Notes: generated from the letters alone by a model not told the origin. DNA of 47,508 bases from Bosea beijingensis (GCF_030758975.1 NZ_CP132359.1:4616996-4664503); one strand, 5' to 3'. Counted from the stretch's first letter, positions 8,276 to 17,644 are shown. Numbers and translations: made by a program.

Positions 8276-8304
8276 GAACCGTACCGGACGGTACGGTACG
8301 GTTC
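8276..8304. promoter_or_regulatory. Inverted repeat with tandem GGTAC units, upstream of the DUF815 gene
   Basis: GAACCGTACC (8276-8285) and GGTACGGTTC (8295-8304) form a 10-bp inverted repeat with a 9-base spacer. ACGGTAC recurs within the spacer and right arm. It sits 27 bases before the DUF815 ATG and upstream of the divergent yajC. It could be an operator or an RNA hairpin; the regulator is unknown. Confidence 0.5.
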
Positions 8305-8331
8305 AGCAGGACGCAACGAAGGCCCGCCGCC

Positions 8332-9210
8332 ATGACCACGACCGAGACCGACCAGACGCTCGCCACGCTGCTGCGCATCGCCGACGCGCTGGAGCGCATC
8401 GCCCCGCCCCGCCGCAAGGCGGCCGATCTCAAGGCCGCCGACGCCTTTGTCTGGCAGGCGGCGGGCTCGGAACTGGTGCCCGTCCCGAAGGTGAATCGCG
8501 TCTCGCTCTCGCTTTTGCGCGGCGTCGACCGCGTCCGCGACACGCTGGCCGAGAATACCGAGCGCTTCGCCAAGGGCCTGCCGGCCAATAACGTGCTGCT
8601 CTGGGGCGCGCGCGGCATGGGCAAGTCCTCGCTGGTCAAGGCGGTCCATGCCGATACCAACCTGCGCCTCGCCAAGGACGCGCTGCCGCTGAAGCTGATC
8701 GAGATCCACCGCGAGGACATCGAGAGCCTGCCCGCGCTGATGAGCCTGCTGCGCAACGATCCCCATCGCGCCATCGTCTTCTGCGACGATCTGTCCTTCG
8801 ACAGCGACGACACCTCGTACAAGTCTTTGAAGGCGGTGCTCGACGGCGGCGTCGAGGGCCGGCCGGACAATGTCGTTTTCTATGCCACCTCGAATCGGCG
8901 CCACCTGCTGCCGCGCGACATGATGGATAATGAGCGTTCGACCTCGATCAATCCGGGCGAGGCGATCGAGGAGAAGGTCTCGCTCTCGGACCGTTTCGGC
9001 CTCTGGCTCGGCTTCCACAAATGCAGCCAGGACGAGTACCTGGAGATGATCGACGGCTATGCCGGCCATTTCGGGCTGGATGTCGCGCCGGAAGAACTAC
9101 GCCGCGACGCGCTGGAATGGTCGACGACACGCGGCTCCCGCTCCGGCCGTACCGCCTGGCAGTATATCCAGGACCTCGCCGGCCGGCTGGGCCGGAAGCT
9201 GGAGGGGTAA
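8332..9210 (+). CDS. DUF815 family AAA+ ATP-binding protein
   Basis: This 292-residue protein matches the DUF815 P-loop ATPases. Walker A is GARGMGKSS (92-100), Walker B is IVFCDDLSF (148-156), and the sensor-1-like stretch is VVFYATSNRRHLLP. The following RDMMDNE, EEKVSLSDRFGLWLGF and RTAWQYIQDLAGR are also typical. The role of DUF815 is not established; the DnaA/IstB-like AAA+ fold suggests a loader or remodeller. It is probably a single gene. A dispersed repeat and a bidirectional terminator follow it, and an inverted repeat precedes it. Confidence 0.9.
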   Translation: MTTTETDQTLATLLRIADALERIAPPRRKAADLKAADAFVWQAAGSELVPVPKVNRVSLSLLRGVDRVRDTLAENTERFAKGLPANNVLLWGARGMGKSSLVKAVHADTNLRLAKDALPLKLIEIHREDIESLPALMSLLRNDPHRAIVFCDDLSFDSDDTSYKSLKAVLDGGVEGRPDNVVFYATSNRRHLLPRDMMDNERSTSINPGEAIEEKVSLSDRFGLWLGFHKCSQDEYLEMIDGYAGHFGLDVAPEELRRDALEWSTTRGSRSGRTAWQYIQDLAGRLGRKLEG

Positions 9211-9218
9211 GCGCTCCA

Positions 9219-9311
9219 CGTCATGGTCGGGTTTGTTCCGACCATCCACGTCTTCACCGATCAAAGGCGGCGTTCAAGACGTGGATGCTCGCCGCAAGGG
9301 CGAGCATGACG
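9219..9311. repeat. Dispersed palindromic repeat, family A, copy 1
   Basis: It runs from CGTCATGGTCGG to GGGCGAGCATGACG, with the inner inverted pair CCACGTCTT..AAGACGTGG. The same layout recurs at 13819-13903 and, reversed, at 44466-44558, with a partial copy at 47299-47330. It lies between the DUF815 gene and the LysM/M23 gene. Confidence 0.85.
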
Positions 9312-9326
9312 AAGCTGGATAAACGA

Positions 9327-9361
9327 AAACGGGGCCGCCCTTTTCTGGGGCAGCCCCGTTC
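9327..9361. terminator. Bidirectional intrinsic terminator
   Basis: AACGGGGC (9328-9335) pairs with GCCCCGTT (9353-9360), with further pairing inside. T-rich tails exist both ways: CTTTTC rightward and TTTTCGTTT leftward. It lies between the converging DUF815 and LysM/M23 genes. Confidence 0.82.
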
Positions 9362-9424
9362 TTTTCGATCGGGAGGGTCTCGCGGAACCGATCGAAGGGT
9401 GAAACCTCGTCCGCGGCTCCGATA

Positions 9425-10783
9425 TCAGTTGTTCAGGTAGGGCGTCGGGTCGACCGGCGCGGAACCCTTGCGCAGTTCGAAGTGGAGCTGCGGCGAGGAG
9501 ACGTTGCCGGTCTGGCCGGAATTGGCGACGACCTGGCCGCGCTTCACGGTGTCGCCACGCTTCACCTTGAGCTCGCCGTTATGGGCATAGGCCGAGACAT
9601 AGCCGTTCGGGTGGCGGATCAGGACGAGATTGCCGTAGCCCTTCAGCTCGCTGCCGGCATAAGCCACCGTGCCGCCCTCGGCCGCCTTGATCGGCGTGCC
9701 CTCGGGGACCGCGATGTTGATGCCCTCGTTGCCGCCCTTGCCGCTATAGCCAGCGATGACGCGACCACGAGCCGGCCAGCGGAAATCCGCCTTGTCGGAT
9801 GCGGAGGCCGCCTCTTCTTCCTGCTTGGGGATGCTGGCGGTGGTCTTCGGATCGGCGACTGGCTCGGACCGGGGAATCGCAGTCGGCTTCGGCTCGGCCG
9901 CCGGAGCGCTCGCGACCACGACGGGCTTGGCAGCCGGCGCAGCGGTCTTCACGGGCGTCATTTCGGGCGTCGGCTTCACGGCAGCCGCCGGCTTGGCGGC
10001 CGGGGTCGGCAGGGAAGCGGTCTTGCGGGCGTCAGCCTTCGCCTTGGCCTCGGCGGCGAAGCGGGCGCGCGATTCTTTCATGGCCTGCGCGTCGGCGGCG
10101 GCCTTCGTCCTGGCGTCAGCGGCGTCAGCGGCCCTGGCCTCGGCGGAAGCCTTGGCCTGCGCCTTCGTATCGACGGCAGCCGGATGCGCGACGCGGGGGG
10201 CTGCGGACGGCCCGGCGACGAAGCGCTGCGTCTCGGCCGGCGCCTGGGCGACCTGGCGAGCCGGCACCGGAGCAGCGGCGGAAGCGGAGCCCGATGCGTT
10301 ATAGACGGGAATGGTGATCCGCGTGCCGGGAGTGACATTGGCGTTGTTCAGCCCGTTCGCCGACATGATGGCGGCGCGCGGGACGCCGTAGCGCGACGAG
10401 ATCGTATCGAGCGTCTCGCCCTGGGCGAGAACGACCGGAGTCCCGCCCTGCGCGGACCAACCGGCAGAGCCGCCGGAGACGGCCTGCGGAGCCGGCGAAC
10501 CCAGCGCGACGGAGGACTGCGGCGGCGGCAGAGGCTGCGCCCGGACGAGCGGCGCGGAGGCCACCGGCTGGAGCGGCGCACTCGACACCTGCCCGATGGA
10601 GCCGGTCGTGACCGGATCACGAACCGCAGCCGGCGCCTGAGCCGACTTGAACGGACTGTCGAACGGCGTCTCGGTGAAACGCATCGTATCCGACGAGCAG
10701 GCACTGACGCCGATGGCGAACAGGCACACCGTGGACAAACGACGGAGAGAGCGGGGATTGATCGATCCGGCTTGGCTACGCAT
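9425..10783 (-). CDS. LysM plus degenerate M23 (LytM) lipoprotein, NlpD-like amidase activator
   Basis: The 452-residue protein has a lipoprotein signal ending in GVSAC (Cys29), a LysM peptidoglycan-binding domain at about 115-160, and a long Ala/Lys/Pro-rich linker. A C-terminal LytM/M23 domain starts near 340. Zinc ligands are missing: the first motif reads NEGIN (352-356) instead of HxGxD, and the last reads QLHFE rather than HLHFE. Loss of zinc residues is the hallmark of NlpD/EnvC activators, which switch on cell-wall amidases during division, so this is more likely an activator than a hydrolase. It follows pcm and surE, the usual setting of nlpD-like genes. Its upstream gap of 182 bp may also hold a promoter. 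Confidence 0.88.
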   Translation of the reverse strand: MRSQAGSINPRSLRRLSTVCLFAIGVSACSSDTMRFTETPFDSPFKSAQAPAAVRDPVTTGSIGQVSSAPLQPVASAPLVRAQPLPPPQSSVALGSPAPQAVSGGSAGWSAQGGTPVVLAQGETLDTISSRYGVPRAAIMSANGLNNANVTPGTRITIPVYNASGSASAAAPVPARQVAQAPAETQRFVAGPSAAPRVAHPAAVDTKAQAKASAEARAADAADARTKAAADAQAMKESRARFAAEAKAKADARKTASLPTPAAKPAAAVKPTPEMTPVKTAAPAAKPVVVASAPAAEPKPTAIPRSEPVADPKTTASIPKQEEEAASASDKADFRWPARGRVIAGYSGKGGNEGINIAVPEGTPIKAAEGGTVAYAGSELKGYGNLVLIRHPNGYVSAYAHNGELKVKRGDTVKRGQVVANSGQTGNVSSPQLHFELRKGSAPVDPTPYLNN

Positions 10784-10965
10784 GAACTGAGTACTCGCGA
10801 ACGACGCAACTCGATGACCGGGATTAAAGTCCCGTTGAGCTTAATTTCGCGTAAACGCCCTGAGAAACTTGGGTAGGATCTGTCGTCGCTCGATCGCTCC
10901 GGCACAGCCCGCCGATCGCGCGGCAATAGGCGCGGACACGGCCGGCTGCCGGGATCACGGTGGCT

Positions 10966-11628
10966 TTACAGCGCGCGCGAACGCCCTGGGATCAGCGGCG
11001 GCAGGCGCAAGGCCGGCCCGGTCGCATGGTCGAACTGTCCGTCTTCGAGATGCGTCACCACCACCCGCCGCGCGGCGCCCTCCATACGCAGCGCGCCGAC
11101 GAGACGACCGCCCGGCGAAAGTCGCGCCAGCAACGCCTCCGGCACAGCCTGCGTGACGCCGTTGACGAGGATGCGGTCGAAACGGCCCAGCGTCCGGTCC
11201 GGCTGGAAGCCATCGGCATGGCGCAGGTCGACGACCCCGCCGAAGCCGCTGCCTGAGACGCGCTCATGCGCAGCCAGTGCGAGCGACCGATAGCGCTCCA
11301 GCGAGACGACCTCCCCACCCATCGCGGCGAGCAACGCCGAGACATAGCCGGAGCCGGTGCCGACCTCGAGCACGCGCGCGCCCGGCTGCATGTCGAGCGC
11401 GCCGAGCAGGTTGGCGACGGTATGCGGCGCCGTCATCGTCTGGCCGCAGGGCAGCGGCACCGAGACGTCCTGCCGGGCGAGATCGGCGAAGCGGGCCGGC
11501 GCGAAGCGGTCGCGCGGCACCCGCTCCATCGCGCGCAGCAGCGCGAGATCGCGCACGCCCCGCGCCCGGAGCGAGAGCAGGAAGGCGACGGTGCGCTCGC
11601 CTTCGCTGGCCGGCGCGTCCTCGCTCAT
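10966..11628 (-). CDS. pcm: Protein-L-isoaspartate O-methyltransferase
   Basis: Pcm (220 residues) methylates abnormal L-isoaspartyl residues with S-adenosylmethionine, starting their repair. The family segment FADLARQDVSVPLPCGQTMT is followed by APHTVANLLGAL. The SAM motif I is VLEVGTGSGYVSALL (86-100). RFDRILVNGVTQAVPEALL and LSPGGRLVGAL are later SAM-fold strands. It lies 19 bp after surE in the same direction, the classic surE-pcm pairing linked to stationary-phase survival in other Proteobacteria. Confidence 0.94.
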   Translation of the reverse strand: MSEDAPASEGERTVAFLLSLRARGVRDLALLRAMERVPRDRFAPARFADLARQDVSVPLPCGQTMTAPHTVANLLGALDMQPGARVLEVGTGSGYVSALLAAMGGEVVSLERYRSLALAAHERVSGSGFGGVVDLRHADGFQPDRTLGRFDRILVNGVTQAVPEALLARLSPGGRLVGALRMEGAARRVVVTHLEDGQFDHATGPALRLPPLIPGRSRAL

Positions 11629-11647
11629 GCCCCTCCCCGCTCCCGGC

Positions 11648-12409
11648 TCAGGCGAAGAGCTGCGCGAAGCGCGTCAGCGTCGGCTCATGCGTCAGATCGA
11701 GCTCGAGCGGCGTGACCGAGATGCGCTTCTCCGCCAGCGCCTTCAGGTCGGTGCCGTTGGCCGGTTCCTTGCCGCTGCGCTGGAAGGCGATCCAGTAATA
11801 GGGATTGCCGCGGCCGTCCTTGCGCGGTTCGAGCTGCACGATGCCCTGGTCGCGCCGCCCCTGCACGGTGACGGCGACGCCCTCGACCTCGTCCGGCCCG
11901 GCATTGGGGAAGTTTAGGTTGAACAGCACGCCTTCCGGAATGCCCTCCTCCAGCAGGCGGCGGATGATGCCCGGCGCATGGCTCTCGGCGCAGTCCCAGC
12001 GGATCGCCTCGCGATTGCCCGGCATATAGGCCTGGCTCACCGCGATCGAGGGCACGCCGAGCAGCGTGCCTTCCATCGCCGCCGCGATGGTGCCGGAATA
12101 GGTCACGTCCTCGGCGACGTTCGAGCCCCGGTTGACGCCGGAGAGCACGAGATCGGGCCGCGCCTCCTTCATGACGGCGCGCACCGCCATGATCACGCAA
12201 TCGGTCGGCGTGCCCTGGACCGCGAAGCGCTTCTCCTCGATCTGGCGCAGCCTGAGCGGATTGGACAGCGACAGCGAATGCGCCACGCCCGACTGGTCGG
12301 TCTCGGGCGCCACGACCCAGACATCGTCGGAGAGCTGGTGTGCGATGCGCTCCAGCACGGCCAGGCCCTCGGCATGGATGCCGTCATCGTTGGTGACGAG
12401 GATACGCAT
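11648..12409 (-). CDS. surE: 5'/3'-nucleotidase SurE
   Basis: SurE (253 residues) is a metal-dependent phosphatase acting on nucleoside 5'- and 3'-monophosphates. The N-terminus [16 protein letters not shown] carries Asp8 and Asp9, the metal-binding pair. [16 protein letters not shown] and [20 protein letters not shown] supply the remaining conserved Ser and Asn. It starts 3 bp after serS and is followed closely by pcm, so serS-surE-pcm is one leftward operon. Confidence 0.96.
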   Translation of the reverse strand: MRILVTNDDGIHAEGLAVLERIAHQLSDDVWVVAPETDQSGVAHSLSLSNPLRLRQIEEKRFAVQGTPTDCVIMAVRAVMKEARPDLVLSGVNRGSNVAEDVTYSGTIAAAMEGTLLGVPSIAVSQAYMPGNREAIRWDCAESHAPGIIRRLLEEGIPEGVLFNLNFPNAGPDEVEGVAVTVQGRRDQGIVQLEPRKDGRGNPYYWIAFQRSGKEPANGTDLKALAEKRISVTPLELDLTHEPTLTRFAQLFA

Positions 12410-12412
12410 GTC

Positions 12413-13714
12413 TCAGGCCGCCTTCTCGATCCGCGTCACGCCGCGCATATACGGCACCAGCACGTCCGGCACGGTGATCGAGCCGTCGGCGTTCTGATAG
12501 TTCTCCATCACCGCGATCAGCGCGCGGCCGACCGCCGTGCCCGAGCCGTTGAGGGTATGCACGAAGAACGGCCCCTTGCCGTCTTTGGTCTTGTAGCGGG
12601 CGTTCATGCGGCGCGCCTGGAAATCGCCGCAGACCGAGCAGGACGAGATCTCGCGATAGGTCTTCTGGCCGGGCAGCCAGGCCTCGATGTCCCAGGTCTT
12701 CTGCGAGGCGAAACCCATATCGCCGGTACACAGGGTCATCACGCGATAATGCAGACCGAGCTTCTTCAGCACGGCCTCGGCGCAGGCGAGCATGCGCTCA
12801 TGCTCCTCGCGCGACTTCTCCGGCGCGGTGATCGAGACGAGCTCGACCTTCTCGAACTGATGCTGGCGCAGCATGCCGCGCGTGTCGCGACCGGCCGAGC
12901 CGGCTTCCGATCGGAAGCAAGGCGTGAGCGCGGTGAATCGAAGCGGCAGCTCCTCCTCGGAGAGGATTGATTCCCGTGCCAGATTGGTCAGCGGCACCTC
13001 GGCGGTCGGGATCAGCCAATGCTCCTCGCCAGCGCGGAACTGGTCCTCGCGGAACTTCGGCAGTTGCGCCGTGCCGAACATCGCGTCGTCGCGCACCAGC
13101 AGCGGCGGATTGACCTCGGTATAGCCGTGCTCCTCCGTGTGCGTGTCGAGCATGAACTGCCCGATCGCCCGCGACAGCCGCGCGATCTGGCTCTGCAGCA
13201 CGACGAAGCGCGAACCTGAAAGCTTGGCCGCCTTCTCGAAATCCATCTGGCCCAGCGCCTCGCCCAGCTCGAAATGCTGCTTGGGAGCGTTGACGCCCTT
13301 GAGCAAGCCACGCTCCTCCGGCTTCACGCCATGGACATGCAGCACGACATTGCCATCCTCGTCGGCGCCATCCGGCACATCGTCGAAGGGGATGTTGGGG
13401 ATCGCCTCAAGCTCTCGATCAAGCTTGTCCTTCGCGGCCTTCTCCTCGGCCTCCAGCGCCGGCTGCTGCTCCTTGAGGGCAGCGACCTCGGCCTTCAGGG
13501 TGTCGGCGAGCGCGACATCCTTCGCGCCCATCGCCTTGCCGATCTCCTTGGAGAGCGCGTTGCGGCGCTCCTGCGTGGCCTGCGCCTTGGCGATCGACGA
13601 GCGGCGGACGTCATCGAGTGCGAGCAGCGAGGACGACAGCGGCGCCAGGCCCCTGCGTTCAAGCCCCTGGTCGAACGCCGCGGCGTTCTCGCGAATCCAT
13701 CTGATGTCGTACAT
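12413..13714 (-). CDS. serS: Seryl-tRNA synthetase
   Basis: The 433-residue class II synthetase charges tRNA-Ser. The N-terminal half is the helical hairpin arm ([20 protein letters not shown] to about residue 105). [20 protein letters not shown] is motif 2 and [20 protein letters not shown] is motif 3. The ATG at 13714 is chosen because SerS proteins begin [14 protein letters not shown]; the upstream extension is unconserved. It heads the leftward serS-surE-pcm unit, separated from tatC by a repeat element. Confidence 0.97.
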   Translation of the reverse strand: MYDIRWIRENAAAFDQGLERRGLAPLSSSLLALDDVRRSSIAKAQATQERRNALSKEIGKAMGAKDVALADTLKAEVAALKEQQPALEAEEKAAKDKLDRELEAIPNIPFDDVPDGADEDGNVVLHVHGVKPEERGLLKGVNAPKQHFELGEALGQMDFEKAAKLSGSRFVVLQSQIARLSRAIGQFMLDTHTEEHGYTEVNPPLLVRDDAMFGTAQLPKFREDQFRAGEEHWLIPTAEVPLTNLARESILSEEELPLRFTALTPCFRSEAGSAGRDTRGMLRQHQFEKVELVSITAPEKSREEHERMLACAEAVLKKLGLHYRVMTLCTGDMGFASQKTWDIEAWLPGQKTYREISSCSVCGDFQARRMNARYKTKDGKGPFFVHTLNGSGTAVGRALIAVMENYQNADGSITVPDVLVPYMRGVTRIEKAA

Positions 13715-13818
13715 CGTCGTCCGGCCATGCCATCGCTGCGGAATGCAGCGTCGCATGCTCTAGACCGGGATCGCGCGCGAGGGAACCACCGAGATCGGCA
13801 TTCGACGCAACAGCCCCT

Positions 13819-13903
13819 TCATGGTCGGGCTTGTCCCGACCATCCACGTCTTCATCGATGCAGCGCTCAAGACGTGGATGCTCGCCACGAGGGCGAGCAT
13901 GAC
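13819..13903. repeat. Dispersed palindromic repeat, family A, copy 2
   Basis: It runs from TCATGGTCGGGCTTGTCCCG to GGGCGAGCATGACG, with the inner pair CCACGTCTT..AAGACGTGG. Orientation is the same as the copy at 9219-9311. It fills the gap between tatC and serS, so tat transcripts reaching serS would carry a long hairpin. Confidence 0.85.
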
Positions 13904-13912
13904 GGCGGAGCC

Positions 13913-14725
13913 TTACTCCGCCGCGTCCGCTTCTGCCTTCGCGGCCTCGCCCTTCTTCTCGACGCGGCGCACCGAGAACACCGAGAGCTCGTAGAGCAGC
14001 ATCATCGGGATCGCGAGCATGAGCTGCGAGATCACGTCCGGCGGGGTGAGCACAGCCGCCACGACGAAGACGAAGACGATGGCGTAGCGGCGCTTTTCCT
14101 TCAGGAACTTCGAATCGATGATGCCGGCCTGCCCAAGCAGGGTCAGGATCACCGGAAGCTGGAAGGCGATGCCGAAGGCGAAGATCAGCGTCATGATCAG
14201 CGAGAGGTACTCGCTGACCTTCGGCAGCAGCGCGATGCCGGCCTGGGTTTCGGTCGCGGCCTGCTGCATGCCGAGCGAGAACTTCATCAGCACCGGCATG
14301 GCGAAGAAGAAGACCAGCATGGCGCCGAGCGTGAAGAACGCCGGTGTCGCCACCAGATAGGGCGCGAAGGCCGCTTTCTCGTTCTTGTACAGGCCGGGCG
14401 CGACGAACTTGTAGATCTGCGTCGCGATCACCGGGAAGGCGAAGAAGCCGGCGCCGAAGGCCGCCACCTTGATATGGGTGAACAGCAGCTCGAGCGGGCC
14501 GGTATAGATCAACTGGGCATTGGCAGCGCTGCCGGCGGCCCAGACATAGGGCAGCACCAGGATGTTGTAGATCTGCGTCGAGAAGCCGAAGCAGACGAAG
14601 AACATGATCAGGAAGGCGATCAGCGACTTGATCAGCCGCGAGCGCAATTCGACGAGATGCTCGATGAGCGGCGCGCGCGAGGCCTCGATCTCGTCCTCGC
14701 CCTCGCGAGGATTGGCGACGCTCAT
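13913..14725 (-). CDS. tatC: Twin-arginine translocase subunit TatC
   Basis: TatC (270 residues) is the six-helix inner-membrane receptor that recognises twin-arginine signal peptides together with TatB. The segment [20 protein letters not shown] (about 19-38) is the family's cytosolic start and first helix. [20 protein letters not shown] and [20 protein letters not shown] mark the late helices. The start overlaps the tatB stop by 4 bp (14722-14725), so the two are translationally coupled. Likely clients in this window include the TRAP binding protein, the VOC protein and two L,D-transpeptidases. Confidence 0.97.
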   Translation of the reverse strand: MSVANPREGEDEIEASRAPLIEHLVELRSRLIKSLIAFLIMFFVCFGFSTQIYNILVLPYVWAAGSAANAQLIYTGPLELLFTHIKVAAFGAGFFAFPVIATQIYKFVAPGLYKNEKAAFAPYLVATPAFFTLGAMLVFFFAMPVLMKFSLGMQQAATETQAGIALLPKVSEYLSLIMTLIFAFGIAFQLPVILTLLGQAGIIDSKFLKEKRRYAIVFVFVVAAVLTPPDVISQLMLAIPMMLLYELSVFSVRRVEKKGEAAKAEADAAE

Positions 14726-15417
14726 GCGGAATTCTCCTCGCCCTTGGCGGTCTTGCGCTTGCGGGCGGCAGGCTTGGCCGGTTCAGCCGGGGCAGCGGCG
14801 GCAACCACAGTCTTCGGCTTGCGCGCGACGGCAGCTTTCGGCGCCTTCACGGGCACAGTCACGACCGGAGCCGGCGCTTCGACGGCGGCCGGAGCTTCGG
14901 CCGCCTTGGCGCTGCGCTTGCGGACCGGCTTTTCCGGGACAGGCTCGGCCACGGCAACCGGAGCCTCGACGATGGGCGCAACCGGCTCGGCCGCAGTCTT
15001 GCGCGTCCGCTTCGGCTTGTCGGCAGGCTTCGGCGTCTCGATCTGGACGGGCGGCAGCGGCTCGGGCTGCGGCAACGCAGCGAGCTTGGCCTCGGCCTCC
15101 TTCAGCGCGGCCTCGTCAGGCTTCGGGGTTTCCGTCTTGGAAGCCTCGAAATCCTTGATCGAGTCGATCGGCTTGAAATCGGTGTTCAGCGAGTTCGAGA
15201 CCGATCCGCCGACATCCTCGACCTGCTTCTTCAGGTCGGCGAGTTCGGCCTCACGCATCGCCTCGTTGAACTGCCCTTGGAATTCCGAGGCCATGCGGCG
15301 GACACGAGCGACCGTCTGGCCGACCGTGCGCAGGGCCTTGGGCAGGTCCTTCGGGCCGATGACGACCAGCGCCACCGCGCCGATCAGCACCATCTCGCTC
15401 CAGGCGATGTCGAACAT
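14722..15417 (-). CDS. tatB: Sec-independent translocase subunit TatB
   Basis: TatB (231 residues) begins [20 protein letters not shown] followed by [20 protein letters not shown]: one membrane helix, the GPKDLP hinge (about 21-26) and an amphipathic helix. The rest is a long Pro/Ala/Lys-rich low-complexity tail, longer than in E. coli TatB but common in Hyphomicrobiales. It forms the substrate-binding complex with TatC. It overlaps tatC and follows tatA by 44 bp. Confidence 0.95.
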   Translation of the reverse strand: MFDIAWSEMVLIGAVALVVIGPKDLPKALRTVGQTVARVRRMASEFQGQFNEAMREAELADLKKQVEDVGGSVSNSLNTDFKPIDSIKDFEASKTETPKPDEAALKEAEAKLAALPQPEPLPPVQIETPKPADKPKRTRKTAAEPVAPIVEAPVAVAEPVPEKPVRKRSAKAAEAPAAVEAPAPVVTVPVKAPKAAVARKPKTVVAAAAPAEPAKPAARKRKTAKGEENSA

Positions 15418-15461
15418 CGACGGCTCGTCCTCTCAAGCCTGCCCCTGAGGGGGCAGCGGCA

Positions 15462-15710
15462 TCAGGCCTTGTGCTCGGCCTTGGCCTGGGCCTGGGCGGC
15501 GGCGTTGTCGGCCTTGGTCTGGTCGATCACCTTGGGGTCGACATTGGTAGCGGTCGGCGCCGCCGCCTCGTCATCCTCGGCCATGCCCTTCTTGAACGAC
15601 TTGATGCCCTTCGCGACGTCGCCCATCAACTCGGAAACCTTGCCGCGTCCGAACAGCAGCATCACGATGACGCCGACGACGATCCAGTGCCAAATGCTCA
15701 CGCCACCCAT
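15462..15710 (-). CDS. tatA: Sec-independent translocase subunit TatA
   Basis: TatA (82 residues) is the pore- or membrane-thinning component. It starts [20 protein letters not shown], then [20 protein letters not shown]: membrane helix, FGRGK hinge, amphipathic helix with the conserved IKSFKKGM, and a polar tail. The ATG at 15710 is chosen because GGAGGAG lies just upstream; an extension of 16 codons looks non-coding. It is first in tatABC. Confidence 0.95.
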   Translation of the reverse strand: MGGVSIWHWIVVGVIVMLLFGRGKVSELMGDVAKGIKSFKKGMAEDDEAAAPTATNVDPKVIDQTKADNAAAQAQAKAEHKA

Positions 15711-15791
15711 GGCGAAACTCCTCCGAAATGATCTCGACCGGGGAATGGCCCCAACCAAATCCTGGCCCGGTCGATTGTTCGGCGGCGGAAC

Positions 15792-16832
15792 CTATTGATC
15801 CGCAGCCGGAAACACAAGGACTTCGTCCGAGGGAATCTCGACCCCGATCTCGTCGCCCACCGCGATCTCGTCCGAGAGCGGGGCGCGAACCGACAGGGGC
15901 CGGTCGAAGCCATCCACCGTCACCTGCAGATGGTCGGCCTCGCCGAGAAAGCGCCGGCCGATCAGCCTCCCGCGCAGATAATAGCCCTTCGGCACGATGC
16001 GCACGCGATGCGGCCGGATGCAGGCAATCGCCGCCACGCCCTCCGCGATCCCCGGCGCCGCGAAGCGGCCGAACGGCGTCTCGACGGCTCCGTCGGAAAC
16101 CCGACCCTCGATTTCGGTTAGATCGCAGAAAAATCGGGCGGCAAAGAGGCTGTTGGGCCGCCGGTAAAGCTCCTCGCCGGTGCCGATCTGGACGATCCGC
16201 CCGGCTCGCATCAGCACGATCCGGTCGGCGATGCGCATCGCGTCCTCGGGATCATGCGTCACGATGATAGAGGTCGCGCCGGTCTCTTCCAGCAGGGCTG
16301 CGGTCTCGTCGCGCACCACGTCGCGCAGGCGCCGGTCGAGATTGGAGAACGGCTCGTCCATCAGCAGCACGCCAGGCCGCGGCGCGATGGCGCGCGCCAG
16401 CGCAACGCGCTGTTGCTCGCCGCCCGAGAGCATATGCGGATAGGAATCGGCGAGTTCGGCGAGGCCGACACGCGCCAGCGCCCGCAATGCGGTGGCTTCG
16501 GCCGCCGCAGGCGCCTGGCCACGCAGGCCGAAACGGACATTGTCGCGCACGCTGAGATGCGGAAACAGCGCATAATCCTGGAAGACGAAGCCGACGCCGC
16601 GATGCTCGGGCTCGACGAAGCGATCGGCTGACGAAACGTCGCGCCCTTCCAGCAGGACGCGGCCCGCGCTCGGCCGCTCTACTCCGGCGGCGAGCCGGAG
16701 CAGCGTCGTCTTGCCGCAGCCGGATTGGCCGAGAAGCGCGACGATCTCGCCCGGCTTGACGGAGAGCGAGACGTCGGACAGCGCCGTCACCACACCGAAG
16801 CGCTGCGTCACGCTCTCGAAGCCGAGCGCCAT
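15792..16832 (-). CDS. ABC transporter ATP-binding protein, ferric-iron/spermidine (FbpC/PotA) type
   Basis: From the ATG at 16832 the product has 346 residues. Walker A is GQSGCGKTT (35-43), the signature is MLSGGEQQRVALARAI, Walker B is VLLMDEPFSNLD and the switch is IIVTHDPEDAMRIADR. The C-terminal part is TOBE-like, as in iron(III) and polyamine importers. No permease or binding-protein gene is nearby, so it is an orphan ATPase. A GTG at 16949 overlaps the scpB stop (GTGA) and would add 39 unconserved residues; translational coupling there cannot be excluded. It lies between scpB and tatA. The substrate is not known; iron is family-based inference. Confidence 0.85.
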   Translation of the reverse strand: MALGFESVTQRFGVVTALSDVSLSVKPGEIVALLGQSGCGKTTLLRLAAGVERPSAGRVLLEGRDVSSADRFVEPEHRGVGFVFQDYALFPHLSVRDNVRFGLRGQAPAAAEATALRALARVGLAELADSYPHMLSGGEQQRVALARAIAPRPGVLLMDEPFSNLDRRLRDVVRDETAALLEETGATSIIVTHDPEDAMRIADRIVLMRAGRIVQIGTGEELYRRPNSLFAARFFCDLTEIEGRVSDGAVETPFGRFAAPGIAEGVAAIACIRPHRVRIVPKGYYLRGRLIGRRFLGEADHLQVTVDGFDRPLSVRAPLSDEIAVGDEIGVEIPSDEVLVFPAADQ

Positions 16833-16945
16833 CGGGATCGCGGCGCCGGCCGTGCCGCGCCGGCCCCAGCCGAGCCATCCTGATTTGGTTTCCGCCAAGG
16901 TCGATCCCGCTCCGGCCGTTCCGTCCCGGCCGGTGGCCGGGTCCC

Positions 16946-17644
16946 TCACCCCTGTTGCGGTCCGCCTTCGCCGTCGTCAAGCGGGCTGAACAGGTCGCCG
17001 AGCGGGTCCTCGTCGTCGCGTAAGGACGGATCGTCGTCGGGCACCGGCACGGCGAGGTCACGCGTCAATCGCCCTTCGATGAAACCCGTGCCCTTCAATT
17101 CCTCCAGCCCCGGCAGGTCGTCGATACGGTCGAGCCCGAAATGGTCGAGGAAGCCCGGCGTCGTGCCATAGGTAATCGGCCGGCCCGGCGAGCGGCGCCG
17201 CCCGCGCAGGCGCACCCAGCCCGCCTCCAGCAGGATGTCGAGAGTGCCCTTGGCGGTGGCGACGCCGCGGATCTCCTCGATCTCGGCCCGCGTCACCGGC
17301 TGGTGATAGGCGATGATCGACAGCACTTCGAGCGCCGCCCGCGACAGCCGCCGTGGCGGCTCCGCTTCGGCGGCGAGCAGGTAGCCGAGGTCAGGTGCCG
17401 TGCGAAAGGCCCAGCCGCCGGCGACCTGACGCAGATTGACCCCGCGCGTCGCATAGCTCTCGACCAGCCGGGCCAGCACCTGCTCGATCGCGATGCCGGC
17501 CGGAATGGCACGGCCGAGCGCATCGGCGGCCAGCGGCGCCACCGAAGCGAACAGCAGCGCTTCGACGACGCGCAGCGCCTGCGAAAAGGCCTCCGCCCCA
17601 CCGTCGGCCTCGGCATCGTCGGGGTCGACCGCCATGCCGGTCAT
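16946..17644 (-). CDS. scpB: Segregation and condensation protein B
   Basis: ScpB (232 residues) is the dimeric winged-helix kite protein of the SMC-ScpAB condensin complex. ALRVVEALLFASVAPLAADA (about 23-42) and RRLSRAALEVLSIIAYHQPV followed by TRAEIEEIRGV are the two winged-helix signatures. The C-terminal tail is acidic, as often seen. The start overlaps the scpA stop by 4 bp (ATGA), giving translational coupling. No smc gene is present in the window. Confidence 0.94.
   Translation of the reverse strand: MTGMAVDPDDAEADGGAEAFSQALRVVEALLFASVAPLAADALGRAIPAGIAIEQVLARLVESYATRGVNLRQVAGGWAFRTAPDLGYLLAAEAEPPRRLSRAALEVLSIIAYHQPVTRAEIEEIRGVATAKGTLDILLEAGWVRLRGRRRSPGRPITYGTTPGFLDHFGLDRIDDLPGLEELKGTGFIEGRLTRDLAVPVPDDDPSLRDDEDPLGDLFSPLDDGEGGPQQG

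Noticed and set aside
6033..8591. Plus-strand frame of 852 codons
   Set aside because: It is antisense to secD, secF and yajC, which are unmistakable; composition is His/Asp/Arg-biased shadow coding.
9219..13903. Repeats as parts of a CRISPR array or insertion sequence
   Set aside because: Copies are kilobases apart without regular spacers, and no transposase or cas gene is present.
13274..15448. Plus-strand frame of 724 codons
   Set aside because: It is antisense to serS, tatC and tatB and crosses a repeat element.
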